A DNA stretch of 35,463 bases from CAWEZN01 sp964498015 (GTDB lineage: Bacteria > Zixibacteria > MSB-5A5 > GN15 > PGXB01), in the NCBI GenBank assembly GCA_964498015.1, contig CAZCFT010000015.1, positions 1-35,463 on the forward strand, in the 5' to 3' direction. Shown piece after piece: positions 22,936 to 32,400 of the stretch (position 1 is the stretch's first letter; every line of letters starts with the position of its first letter). The position numbers were made by a program, and so were the translations under genes. The notes beneath the pieces are model-generated. The model searched no databases and was not told where the DNA came from. It saw nothing but the letters and a program-made list of their open reading frames with translations.

Positions 22936-23865
22936 CTAATCGCCTAATTCTTCAATATATTTTTCGGCGGCCATTGCGGCAGTAGTGCCATCGCCGACGG
23001 CGTTAGTGATTTGGCGCACAAGCTGGCTTCTGACATCGCCGCAGGCAAAGATGCCTTTTATAGAAGTTTCCATTCTGGCATCAGTGATAATATACCCATT
23101 TTTATCTTTCTCAAGCAGTTCGCGGGTAAGGTTGGAATTGGGGACAAAACCGACGAAAACAAATATTGCGCCGACATCGAGGATCGATTTCTGGCCTGTC
23201 TTAAGGTTTCTTAACGACAATGAGCGGACTCTTGAATCACCGTTTATGGATTCGATCACCGTATCCCAAATGAACTCCATTTTGGGATTATTGAAGGCTC
23301 TTTTTTGAATGATCTTCTGAGCCCTTAATTCATTGCGGCGATGTATGATATGGACTTTGGCTCCAAATTTGGTCAGGAACATTCCCTCTTCGATGGCGGC
23401 ATCTCCCCCTCCGGCGACGGCAATGATCTGATTTTTGAAGAAAGCTCCGTCGCAGATGGCGCAATAGGATACCCCTTTGCCGCTGAATTCGGTCTCTCCG
23501 GGGATGTTAAGGCGGCTGGGGGAACCACCAGTGCAAAGAATAATGGCCTTCGCTCTATAATTATCTCCCCCGGCAGTAACCACCATACGCCGCTTATCAT
23601 CGGTATAAACTTCAACAACTTCATCGGAGACTATCTCAAGACCAAATCGTTTAGCATGTTCGGTCATTTTCAGGGCGAGTTCGGCCCCAGAAATATGGTC
23701 GAAGCCGGGATAATCTTCCACTTCTTCGGTATTGGCTATTTGGCCTCCCGGCATTAGTTTTTCTATCAGGGCCACTTTTCGATTGGCTCTGGCCGAATAT
23801 AAGCCGGCTGTTAAGCCGCCGGGGCCACCGCCAACTATGACTATATCATATTCTTTTGCCACCAT
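22936..23865 (-). CDS. trxB: Thioredoxin reductase
   Basis: FAD- and NAD(P)H-dependent cytosolic enzyme that reduces thioredoxin. At 309 residues it is of the normal bacterial low-molecular-weight class. The FAD-binding GGGPGG is at about 12-17. The redox-active CAIC (C135, C138) is in VSYCAICDGAFF, the NAD(P) loop VAGGGDAAIEE is at about 150-160, and FACGDVRSQLVRQITNAVGDGTTAAM is near the end. The HRRNE/RA pattern after the nucleotide loop is compatible with NADPH, but ferredoxin-type relatives exist in anaerobes. The epimerase gene stops 3 nt upstream of its ATG region (23869), so cobO-epimerase-trxB form a unit. Confidence 0.95.
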   Translation of the reverse strand: MVAKEYDIVIVGGGPGGLTAGLYSARANRKVALIEKLMPGGQIANTEEVEDYPGFDHISGAELALKMTEHAKRFGLEIVSDEVVEVYTDDKRRMVVTAGGDNYRAKAIILCTGGSPSRLNIPGETEFSGKGVSYCAICDGAFFKNQIIAVAGGGDAAIEEGMFLTKFGAKVHIIHRRNELRAQKIIQKRAFNNPKMEFIWDTVIESINGDSRVRSLSLRNLKTGQKSILDVGAIFVFVGFVPNSNLTRELLEKDKNGYIITDARMETSIKGIFACGDVRSQLVRQITNAVGDGTTAAMAAEKYIEELGD

Positions 23866-23868
23866 TTT

Positions 23869-24753
23869 TTACCTCAAGTATTTTTCTAATCCGTCTTCAA
23901 GTCTTGTCAATTCTATGTTAAACAATTCCAGCAGTTCACTGTTATCGCAAGTATTTCCAGCTTTGAGCATTTTTAGCTGGTCGGTAGTGAAGGGAGCCGG
24001 TTTCATTATTTTTTCCAGTCCAGCGGCAATAATTTTCAAAGTCCAAAGGGGAATATATAGGTTAATCGGCCTTTTTTTCAAGAGCTTTTTGAGGAGGGTT
24101 ATTAGCTGACGAAATTCATATTCTTCGGGCCCGCCGATTTGGATGGTTCTATTAAGCGCCTTGTCATTAGATAGCGAATTTCTCAAGATGGTTGTCAAAT
24201 CATTGACGAAGATAGGCTGAATTTTCTGATGGCCATCGCCAATAATCGGCATGACCGGGTAGAGCCTAATCATCCTTGCCAGCCTGTTGATGAATTTATC
24301 CTCAGGGCCAAAGACGATGGACGGGCGAAGAATAACATAATTCAGACCGGAATTTCTTATGGACTCTTCGGCAAGCCATTTGGCATGAAGATATTTGGAG
24401 GCGGCGGAAGAAGAAGTTCCCAAGGCGGAAAGATAGATAATTTTTTTGATACCGACAGAGCGGCAGGCTTCAACGAGTTTACGGGTTCCGCCGATTACGG
24501 TCTTTTCGAAAGTGAGCGTTCTTGTCTCGGCGATTATTCCGACAAGATGATAGACGGCGACCGCGCCGTTAAGAGATGTCTTAAGCGAGTCAATGTCATG
24601 GATATCGGTTTTTACCCAGGTCATTCCCTTAACCAAATCGGGGAACGGCGAATGTCGATGATAAAGAGCGATGATCTCATGACCGTTCTTGGTTAACTCC
24701 CGAAGCAAATTACGCCCGATAAACCCACCCGCCCCTGTGACAGCCACTTTCAA
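23869..24753 (-). CDS. NAD(P)-dependent epimerase/reductase, NDUFA9-like atypical SDR
   Basis: Extended/atypical short-chain dehydrogenase of 294 residues. The N-terminal dinucleotide loop is TGAGGFIGRN (6-15). The Tyr-Lys pair is Y121-x3-K125 in YLHAKWLAEE, followed by YVILRPSIVFGPEDKFINRL, a pattern typical of the complex I NDUFA9-like SDR branch. Substrate is unknown; relatives bind NAD(P) and act on sugars, quinone-linked or membrane-associated substrates. It overlaps the stop of cobO by 4 nt and is 3 nt from trxB, so it is translated with both. A shared pathway is not obvious. Confidence 0.85.
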   Translation of the reverse strand: MKVAVTGAGGFIGRNLLRELTKNGHEIIALYHRHSPFPDLVKGMTWVKTDIHDIDSLKTSLNGAVAVYHLVGIIAETRTLTFEKTVIGGTRKLVEACRSVGIKKIIYLSALGTSSSAASKYLHAKWLAEESIRNSGLNYVILRPSIVFGPEDKFINRLARMIRLYPVMPIIGDGHQKIQPIFVNDLTTILRNSLSNDKALNRTIQIGGPEEYEFRQLITLLKKLLKKRPINLYIPLWTLKIIAAGLEKIMKPAPFTTDQLKMLKAGNTCDNSELLELFNIELTRLEDGLEKYLR

Positions 24754-25298
24754 AAGTCGATGCCTTTCTGGGCGAGAATCCCCTTCCTGAAGGGATGCTT
24801 GATTTCCTTCATCTCGGTGACAAGGTCGGCGTGGTCAATCAGCCATTTCGTGGCTCCGCGTCCGGTAATAACGAGGTGGAGTTCTTCGGGTTTGCTCTTT
24901 ATTAGATGTTCGAGTTCATCTTGACTTATTAGACCGAGGCTGATGGCGACATTTAATTCGTCAAGAATGACAAGATCAAAACTGCCGGAAGTTATTTTTC
25001 CCAGAGCCATTTCATAGGCTTTTCTGGCGGCGGCACGATGTTGTTCAAATGATTTTTTGTCATCAATAATGCCTACAAATCCCTCCCCCATGACGTTCAG
25101 TTCGACGTTGGGCGCCAGCTTTTTTATACCGTCGAGCTCGCCATATTTCCAGCTACCTTTGACAAATTGAATGATGCAGACATTCCATTCATATCCGACG
25201 GCCCGAATGGTCATCCCGAGGGCGGCGGTAGTCTTCCCCTTTCCATCACCCGTATAGACGATTAATAGACCCTTATCGATTTTTGCATTATCTGACAT
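24750..25298 (-). CDS. cobO: Cob(I)yrinic acid a,c-diamide adenosyltransferase (corrinoid adenosyltransferase)
   Basis: Transfers the adenosyl group of ATP to reduced cobalt to make coenzyme B12 forms. It is 182 residues, of the CobA/CobO/BtuR family. The P-loop GDGKGKTT is at 17-24, followed by AALGMTIRAVGYEWNVCIIQFVKGSW and VILDELNVAISLGLI, the family's conserved acidic strand; LVITGRGA lies near the end. It is the first gene of a three-gene unit with the epimerase and trxB. No other cobalamin gene is in the window, so it may serve corrinoid salvage. Naming as btuR or cobA would be equally acceptable. Confidence 0.93.
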   Translation of the reverse strand: MSDNAKIDKGLLIVYTGDGKGKTTAALGMTIRAVGYEWNVCIIQFVKGSWKYGELDGIKKLAPNVELNVMGEGFVGIIDDKKSFEQHRAAARKAYEMALGKITSGSFDLVILDELNVAISLGLISQDELEHLIKSKPEELHLVITGRGATKWLIDHADLVTEMKEIKHPFRKGILAQKGIDF

Positions 25299-25334
25299 AT
25301 AGAAAATCCTACATTGCGATTGATTTGAATCAAA

Positions 25335-28022
25335 TTATCGATTGCCCAGTCGTTCCGCAAGGATTTCGATCGGGTGAACAACCTTAAACCTACTCCCCGT
25401 TTCCGTTCTTATCTTCATCTGGCAGGCCGGGCACGAAGTCATAAGATATTCTGCGTCTATGGAAAGATATTCTTCCTTCTTTTTTTCAAACATGCGCTTT
25501 GATTCCTGATAATGGGTAAATCCATAAGAGCCGGCCTGAGCGCAACATCGATCGGCATAGACGGGATGAATGATTCTAACATTATTCAGTTTAGACAGCA
25601 GTTTCTCCGGTTCTTTGTGCAATCCAGCAGCGCGCAGATGACAGGGATTATGGTAGGTGATTCCTACAGTCTCGGCATTATCAAAAATGGAGTAATCAAT
25701 ATTCATTAGATTCAGAAGCTGGCTTATATCATAGCATTTTTTTGCGATTTTTTCCGCCCGCAGTCTGAATAGATCATCATCTTCGAAGAGATTCTTGTAT
25801 TCTTTTAGCCTCAGCAGGCAGGAGGCGCATCCGGTTATGATGGCTCTGAAATTTTCGAGATTTGCAATGTTAAATTTGGCCTTCTTAATTAAATTATCCT
25901 TGTGGCCATAGACTTCATAAGGAAGTCCGCAGCATTTCTGCTCAGGCATATAGACCTTAAGACCCAATTTGTCAAAAACCTTGAATATGGAATCCCCGAC
26001 CGATGATTCAAGCAGGTTATCGGCGCATCCGTGAAATAAGGCGACGTCTCCCCTATCGGCTATCCTGTCGGGATATCTTTTGCGAAGCTTAACCTTGGCG
26101 ATGGGGGGAAAATTTATTTCGCTATCGAAACCAAAGGGGATTTTCCCCAGCGTCGCCGTCACCTTCTTCCCCGATTTGCTCTCCATCAATGGGGCGGCAA
26201 GCCTGCCGAGTTTCAGGGAAAGGCTGAGGAAAGATTCAATATCAGTGAACGGTACAACTGACCGGGACAGCAGAGAAGGACTAATTGATCTGTATTTCAT
26301 AATCTCAGAGGCGATATCTACTCCGGCCGGACAGACCGTAGCGCAATTCTTGCAATTCAGGCAAAAAGATAGATATTTTTGGAGCTGGCGCCTGCTCTCG
26401 CCCGATTGATTAATCATCCGTAACCAGCCTCGCGGAGAGAAATCCTCGCGGCGGAAAATATCATAAGCGGGGCAATATCCATTGCACTTCCCGCAGGCGG
26501 CGCAATATGATTTTATCTTCTCATAGTCAATATTCTTCGAAAAGGGGTCGTCACTCAGGATAACGCCCGGGGATAAAATATTATCGGGGTCAAGAATATG
26601 TTTGATGCTTCTAAAGATCTCATATATTTCGTCACCATACAATTTTCTAAGCAGAGGCGCGCGCAATCTTCCATCGGCATGCTCGGCAGTAGTGGAGCCG
26701 CCAATCTTGATGACTTTATCATAGATTTTGTCATACAATTCAGTAGCCAGTTTGAGGTCGTCGGGATCATTCAGGTCAAAGAGAGGCCTTATGTGGAGGT
26801 TACCATCACCGATATGGCCAAAAATACCATAGGTTAGATGATGGGAATCGAAAATTGAGGTCGCAAATTCAATAAAGGATGGTATATGCTCCGGCGGGAT
26901 CGAGACATCTTCTATTAAGGGAAGGGGGCGTTTTTTAGGATGACGCTTGTAGAGGGTCGGGACGATGGCCTTGCGCGCCCTCCAAAGCTCGGCGGTGGAA
27001 ACCGGATCGGTTGCGAATTCAACGGCAGTCTCGAGGCTCAACTTCCGAGATAAGTCCTCAAGATTTTCTCTTTTTGATTCGATATCGTCGTCGAATTCCA
27101 CCAAGAGCAGGGCTTTGGCGCTTGGGGAAATTTTGAATTTCCCCCGACCGATCAGGTCAAGAGTGGAGCCATCGACCATTTCTAATCCTGAGGGACCAAG
27201 AGGCTGAATATCCAGCGCCGCCTCGCCAGCTTTAACAAGGGATTTGAAGTAGAGTCTGGCGGTAAGAATTTCTGTTGGAATCGGCAAGAGAGATAATTTT
27301 GCCGAGACAAAAACCCCCAGAGTTCCTTCCGAACCGACATACAAAGCCGGAAGATTAAGAATGCCGCGTCCAAGATTTTCAGTTACCTGCCTGAGATTAT
27401 AGCCGGCAGAATTTTTTTTCACTCTGGGCCATCTGGAGAGAATTAGTTCTTTATTCCGCTGCAAAATATCATGGATTTTCTGGTATTCGGGATTTTTTGA
27501 AAGAAAAGTCACGAGATCAGTGGAATCCAGCCGGAGTTTTTTAAGAGTGATGAGCTTTCCAGATGGTCTTATGACCGCCAGTTCCTCAACAAAATCTGAT
27601 GTAAGTCCATATTTTACCGAGCGCGGCCCAGAGGAGTTATTGGCCAACATGCCGCCAATCTGGCAAGAGTCCCCTGAGGATGGGTCAGGCGGGAAAAAAA
27701 GGGAAAATTTCTTTAGAAATATATTGAGCTCATCATAGATAACACCCGGCTGAGTGAGTACCATCCTCTTGGAAACATCAATATCAAGAATTTTATTATA
27801 GCCGCTCATGTCGAGTACTATTCCGTTACCGAGCGCCCCACCAGATAACCCCGTCCCCCCCCCGCGAACGGAGACGGCAAGATTATCTTTTTTTGCTGTA
27901 ATTAGTGCGGAAATGATATCTTCGTTGGAATTAACGGGCACAACAGCATGCGGTGCAACAGAATAAATGGAGCCATCCGAGGAATAAGCAGTTATAGTCG
28001 CTTTTGCCTTGATATATGTCAT
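25335..28022 (-). CDS. GlcD-GlcF fusion: FAD-linked oxidase with 4Fe-4S and CCG domains
   Basis: The protein has 895 residues and three parts. Residues ~20-470 are an FAD_binding_4/FAD-oxidase_C oxidase (VRGGGTGLSGGALGNG; FGHIGDGNLHIRPLF; GGSTTAEHADGRLRAPLL). Residues ~500-565 carry two 4Fe-4S ferredoxin motifs, CAACGKCNGYCP and CLNCKNCATVCPAG. Residues ~670-885 hold two CCG domains (CCGLPYE near 695 and CCAQAGSYG near 824) like those of GlcF and HdrD. It probably oxidises glycolate, D-lactate or another 2-hydroxy acid and passes electrons to a quinone or electron carrier. It is divergent from the rrf2-type gene and has its own promoter. The substrate is not determined. Confidence 0.91.
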   Translation of the reverse strand: MTYIKAKATITAYSSDGSIYSVAPHAVVPVNSNEDIISALITAKKDNLAVSVRGGGTGLSGGALGNGIVLDMSGYNKILDIDVSKRMVLTQPGVIYDELNIFLKKFSLFFPPDPSSGDSCQIGGMLANNSSGPRSVKYGLTSDFVEELAVIRPSGKLITLKKLRLDSTDLVTFLSKNPEYQKIHDILQRNKELILSRWPRVKKNSAGYNLRQVTENLGRGILNLPALYVGSEGTLGVFVSAKLSLLPIPTEILTARLYFKSLVKAGEAALDIQPLGPSGLEMVDGSTLDLIGRGKFKISPSAKALLLVEFDDDIESKRENLEDLSRKLSLETAVEFATDPVSTAELWRARKAIVPTLYKRHPKKRPLPLIEDVSIPPEHIPSFIEFATSIFDSHHLTYGIFGHIGDGNLHIRPLFDLNDPDDLKLATELYDKIYDKVIKIGGSTTAEHADGRLRAPLLRKLYGDEIYEIFRSIKHILDPDNILSPGVILSDDPFSKNIDYEKIKSYCAACGKCNGYCPAYDIFRREDFSPRGWLRMINQSGESRRQLQKYLSFCLNCKNCATVCPAGVDIASEIMKYRSISPSLLSRSVVPFTDIESFLSLSLKLGRLAAPLMESKSGKKVTATLGKIPFGFDSEINFPPIAKVKLRKRYPDRIADRGDVALFHGCADNLLESSVGDSIFKVFDKLGLKVYMPEQKCCGLPYEVYGHKDNLIKKAKFNIANLENFRAIITGCASCLLRLKEYKNLFEDDDLFRLRAEKIAKKCYDISQLLNLMNIDYSIFDNAETVGITYHNPCHLRAAGLHKEPEKLLSKLNNVRIIHPVYADRCCAQAGSYGFTHYQESKRMFEKKKEEYLSIDAEYLMTSCPACQMKIRTETGSRFKVVHPIEILAERLGNR

Positions 28023-28095
28023 TTTCCTGATTGCGAGTCTATCGAATGGGGTGAATAATAAATCTGTTTTCTAATATTATCAGCCATATCTTACT

Positions 28096-28124
28096 ATAAT
28101 ATATCATTTTATACTACGTGTCAA
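28096..28124 (-). promoter_or_regulatory. Promoter of the GlcD-GlcF fusion gene
   Basis: On the minus strand, TTGACA (28124-28119), a 17-nt spacer and TATTAT (28101-28096). Transcription would start near 28089, about 67 nt before the ATG. It faces away from the rrf2 promoter. Confidence 0.72.
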
Positions 28125-28189
28125 AGCAATTGGAACGCAATCGGATTTGAGCAAAATTAATTTAATTTGTGAAAAAAGTAACAAATTAG

Positions 28190-28218
28190 TTGACATGAAT
28201 AGTCTTTTTACCTATTAT
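28190..28218 (+). promoter_or_regulatory. Promoter of the Rrf2-family gene
   Basis: A perfect TTGACA (28190-28195), 17-nt spacer and TATTAT (28213-28218), about 70 nt before the ATG at 28289. Confidence 0.78.
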
Positions 28219-28228
28219 TCTTTTAGGT
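28210..28228. promoter_or_regulatory. Candidate Rrf2 operator over the -10 box
   Basis: ACCTA (28210-28214) and TAGGT (28224-28228) form an inverted repeat with a 9-nt spacer covering the -10 hexamer. Rrf2-family regulators commonly autoregulate through such sites. The arms are short, so chance cannot be excluded. Confidence 0.4.
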
Positions 28229-28288
28229 GAATATATCAATTTTAGTCGGCCAAAACAGTAAGGACGATATGGCCGATTGAGGTAGATT

Positions 28289-28705
28289 ATGCAGTTCACA
28301 AGAGCTGAAGAATACGGAATACGGGGCATTATTTATCTTGCGACGCAAGAACCTGGTCATGTTGTCACTTTATCCGAAATTGCCACTGAACAATGCGTGC
28401 CCGAGAAATTTCTTGCGAAGATTTTTCAGAATCTGACCAAGAAGGGATTGGTGCGATCACATCGCGGAGTCCAAGGCGGATTCACCATGGGCAAGAGTCC
28501 GGACCAAATCACCATGAAGGATGTGGTGGAAGCTATTCAGGGGCCTTATCACCTCAGCCGATGTCTGGATGGCCAGGAAAAATGCGAAAGATATGATGAA
28601 TGCTCTGTTCGCGAGATTCTCGAAGAGGCGGAAGAAAAGCTTCTGCAGGTTTTTGGGAAATACAAGATTGGCGAAATGGCAAAGATGAAATATAAGAAAG
28701 CATAG
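28289..28705 (+). CDS. Rrf2-family transcriptional regulator, probably iron-sulfur-binding
   Basis: DNA-binding regulator of 138 residues beginning MQFTRAEEYGIRGIIYLA, the canonical Rrf2 start. The winged helix includes TLSEIATEQCVPEKFLAKIFQNLTKKGLVRSHRG, with the GGFTMGKSP wing. Three cysteines, C92, C99 and C105 (spacing x6 and x5), match the IscR/NsrR ligand region where IscR has C92, C98 and C104. It therefore probably binds an Fe-S cluster and senses iron-sulfur status, oxygen or NO. It is divergent from the Fe-S-rich GlcD-GlcF fusion gene. No isc or suf genes adjoin it. The GAGGT ribosome site lies before the ATG. Confidence 0.92.
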   Translation: MQFTRAEEYGIRGIIYLATQEPGHVVTLSEIATEQCVPEKFLAKIFQNLTKKGLVRSHRGVQGGFTMGKSPDQITMKDVVEAIQGPYHLSRCLDGQEKCERYDECSVREILEEAEEKLLQVFGKYKIGEMAKMKYKKA

Positions 28706-28798
28706 CTTTCTTACATATTTTTCTTTCCCGGAAACCGATTTGCGGCAGTATAATTTATACTTATGTTGACGAGTAGATTTTGTTATACCGGAGAATGA

Positions 28799-29353
28799 AT
28801 GTCTGTCAAGTCTGACCGCTGGATAGAGAAGATGGCGCTAAAACATGCCATGATAAAGCCCTTTTCCTCCAAGCAAGTAAAGAAGGGAATCAGCTACGGA
28901 TTATCATCATATGGATATGATATACGAGTGGCGGATGAGTTCAAAATTTTCACGAATGTCAATTCATCGATAATTGATCCTAAGAATTTTTCGCCGAATT
29001 CTTTTACAGACGTCAGGGCAAAAACGATTCTAATCCCGCCGAACTCTTTTGCTCTGGCCCGTTCGGTGGAATACTTCAAGATTCCGCGGGATGTTATTAC
29101 GATCTGCCTTGGCAAATCGACTTATGCCCGTTGCGGCATAATCGTCAATGTCACCCCTTTTGAACCGGAGTGGGAGGGGCACGCAACTTTAGAAATTTCC
29201 AATACTACCCCGCTACCGGCAAGGATTTATTCCAACGAGGGAATTGCTCAAATAATTTTCCTTGGAGCCGATGAGATATGCAGAGTCTCATATAAGGACA
29301 AGAAAGGGAAATATCAGGGGCAAAGGAATATTACCCTGCCTAAGACGCTGTAG
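28799..29353 (+). CDS. dcd: dCTP deaminase
   Basis: Deaminates dCTP to dUTP, feeding dTTP synthesis in the cytosol; some relatives also hydrolyse dUTP. It is 184 residues, normal for Dcd. Motifs are SYGYDIRV near the N-terminus, the active-site segment GKSTYARCGIIVNVTPFEPEWEGHATLEISN (Ser/Arg and the catalytic Glu-containing strands), and GIAQIIFL; the C-terminal KGKYQGQRNITLPK is the usual lid that closes over nucleotide. A GGAG ribosome site is 5 nt before the ATG. A TATAAT at 28749-28754 could be a -10, but I see no good -35. It lies 93 nt after rrf2 and 51 nt before nifJ. Confidence 0.93.
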   Translation: MSVKSDRWIEKMALKHAMIKPFSSKQVKKGISYGLSSYGYDIRVADEFKIFTNVNSSIIDPKNFSPNSFTDVRAKTILIPPNSFALARSVEYFKIPRDVITICLGKSTYARCGIIVNVTPFEPEWEGHATLEISNTTPLPARIYSNEGIAQIIFLGADEICRVSYKDKKGKYQGQRNITLPKTL

Positions 29354-29404
29354 CTATAGAGCTTTGCTGTTCGAACATGATTTAATCACTGGAGATAGAT
29401 AGAG

Positions 29405-32400
29405 ATGTTAAATAAGACTGAGATAACTGATAAAGAGGCGGGACGCGTTCTAAGAACCAAGAAGCGTAACATGGTTACAATCAATGGTAATACCGCGGCC
29501 GCCCATGTCGCACATGCGCTGAGTGAAGTGATAGCGATATATCCTATCACTCCGTCGTCAAATATGGGGGAAATCGCTGATGCCAAATCGGCTGACGGCG
29601 AAGTCAATATTTGGAATACTATTCCGGTTGTGGTGGAGATGCAATCTGAAGGAGGAGCGTCAGGCTCAGTTCATGGGGCCGCCACGGCGGGGGCTTTGAC
29701 CACGACTTTCACTTCCTCGCAGGGACTTCTATTGATGATCCCCAACATGTTTAAAATGGCGGGTGAGATGACTCCGACTGTCTTTCATGTATCCGCTCGT
29801 ACGATAGCGACCCATGCCCTTTCAATTTTCGGCGACCATTCCGATGTAATGGCCGCTCGTTCAACCGGTTTTGGATTAATTGCTTCCGGCTCGGTGCAGG
29901 AAGTTATGGATCTGGCGCTGATCACACATGCCGCCGCCCTCGAGAGCCGCATTCCTTTCGTTCATTTTTTCGACGGCTTTCGCACCTCCCATGAAGAACA
30001 GAAGATCGAGCAATTGGATTTTGACGATATGCGCGCCATGATAAATGAGAAAGCGGTTGCGGCGCATCGTGAGAGGTCGCTGAGTCCGGATCATCCAACA
30101 TTGAAAGGATCGTCACAGAATCCGGATGTTTTCTTTCAGGCCCGTGAGACTGTGAACAAGTATTATCTCAGAGCTCCCAAAATAGTACAGGAAATAATGA
30201 ACAGATTTGCCGGCGTCGTAGGACGGCAGTACAGGCTTTTCGATTATGTCGGAGCGCCTGATGCCGAGCGAATTGTAATCATGATGGGTTCCGGATCCGA
30301 AACCATGCATGAAACAGTTGAGTATCTTAATGAGAATGGAGAAAAGGTCGGTCTGATAAAGGTCAGATTGTATCGACCATTTTCTGTTGAGGCCCTTCTC
30401 TCGGCGATTCCCAAGACAGTGAAGAAAATTGCGGTTTTGGATCGCACCAAAGAGCCGGGAGCTATTGGGGAGCCTCTTTACACGGATATACAGTCGGCTA
30501 TCGCCGAAGGGATGAAGGCGGATTTTGCTCCATTTGCGGAATACCCGCTGGTGGTCGGCGGCCGCTACGGGTTAAGCTCGAAGGAATTTAATCCGCCCAT
30601 GGCCAAGGCGGTACTGGATAATCTAAAATCAAGCAGACCGAAGAATCATTTCACGGTGGGAATTACAGATGATGTGACGAACACCAGCCTTGAGGTTGAT
30701 TATTCATTCAGCCTTGAGGGCGAGGATACATTCCGAGGCTTATTTTATGGATTGGGTTCGGACGGCACTGTCGGCGCCAATAAGAATTCAATCAAGATTA
30801 TCGGAGAAAACACGGATAATTATGCCCAAGGATATTTTGTTTACGATTCCAAGAAAGCCGGCGCGATAACTGTTTCTCATCTGCGTTTCGGGAAAAGACC
30901 CTTAAGGCGACCTTATCTGATCACATCCGCCAAGTTCGTCGCTTGCCACAATTTCTCATTTCTCGAGAAATATGATATGCTTACGCCGCTGGCGCCGGGG
31001 GGGACTTTCCTTCTCACCAGTCCCTATGGCCCGGACGAGGTCTGGGATAAGATGCCAATCGAAGTCCAACAACAGATTCTCAGCAAAAAGGCTAAATTGT
31101 TCGTTATTGATGCCACTGCGCTGGCTAAAGAGCTGGGGTTAGGAGCGCGGATCAATATGATAATGCAGACTGCCTTTTTTGTCATCAGCGGAATACTTCC
31201 CAAAAACGATGCCATCGCCGCCATCAAGGGCGCTCTGAAGAAGACTTATGGACATAAGGGCGAGAAGATAATCCAGATGAACTATGCCTCGGTGGATGCG
31301 GCTGTTAAAAATATCCGTCAGGTAAATTATCCGAACAGGGCAACCAGCAGAATAAAGATGCCGCCGATTGTTCCGGAAAATTCGCCCGAGTTTGTCCGCC
31401 ATGTAACCGCGACCATAATTGCTGGAAACGGGGATAGTTTGCCGGTTTCGGCCATGCCGGATGATGGCGTTTTTCCGTTGTCAACCACTCAGTATGAGAA
31501 GAGAAATATTGCGGTCGAAATACCGGTATGGGATAAAGAGCTTTGTATCCAGTGCGGTATTTGTTCTATCATGTGCCCACATGCGTCTATCAGGATGAAA
31601 ATATATAGGCCGGAGATACTGAAAAATGCTCCCGGCGCATTCAAGTCGGTTGATGCCAAAACCAAGCAATATGAAGGCATGAAATATTCGTTGCAGGTTG
31701 CTCCTGAAGATTGCACCGGATGTGAAATATGCGTTCATTCTTGCCCGGTGACCGGCAAAGATGATGCCGGCAATAAGACGGATCACCGCGCTATTAATAT
31801 GTCGCCACAGATTCCTTTGCGGGGGCAAGAGGCAAGAAATTGGGAATTTTTCCTGTCGATTCCGGAGACGGATCCGACTCTCTACAATATTGAGACCGTT
31901 AAGGGGAGTCAACTTGTAAGGCCATTATTTGAATTTTCAGGCGCCTGCGCTGGTTGCGGTGAAACGCCATATATAAAGCTGGTGACGCAACTTTTCGGCG
32001 ACAGGGCTATTATTGGTAACGCCACCGGATGTTCATCAATATATGGCGGAAATCTTCCAACCACTCCATATTGCCAGCGGTCAGACGGCCGAGGGCCGGC
32101 CTGGTCTAATTCTCTTTTTGAGGACAACGCCGAATTTGCATTTGGAATGAGACTTGCAATTGACAAGATGAATGAAAATGCCTTCGAGCTTCTTCAAAAA
32201 TTATTACCCGAGGATTTCGAGGCGATAAAGAATGCCAACCAATCAACTCCTATTGGAATCGAACAACAGCGCGCTCGAGTTGCCGCCGTTAAGGAGAAAC
32301 TTAGCAGGATTAAGAATCCTGAAGCGGAGAAGCTTCTAACTTTGGCCGATTATCTGGTCAAAAAATCCGTCTGGGGGTTTGGTGGCGACGGCTGGGCGTA

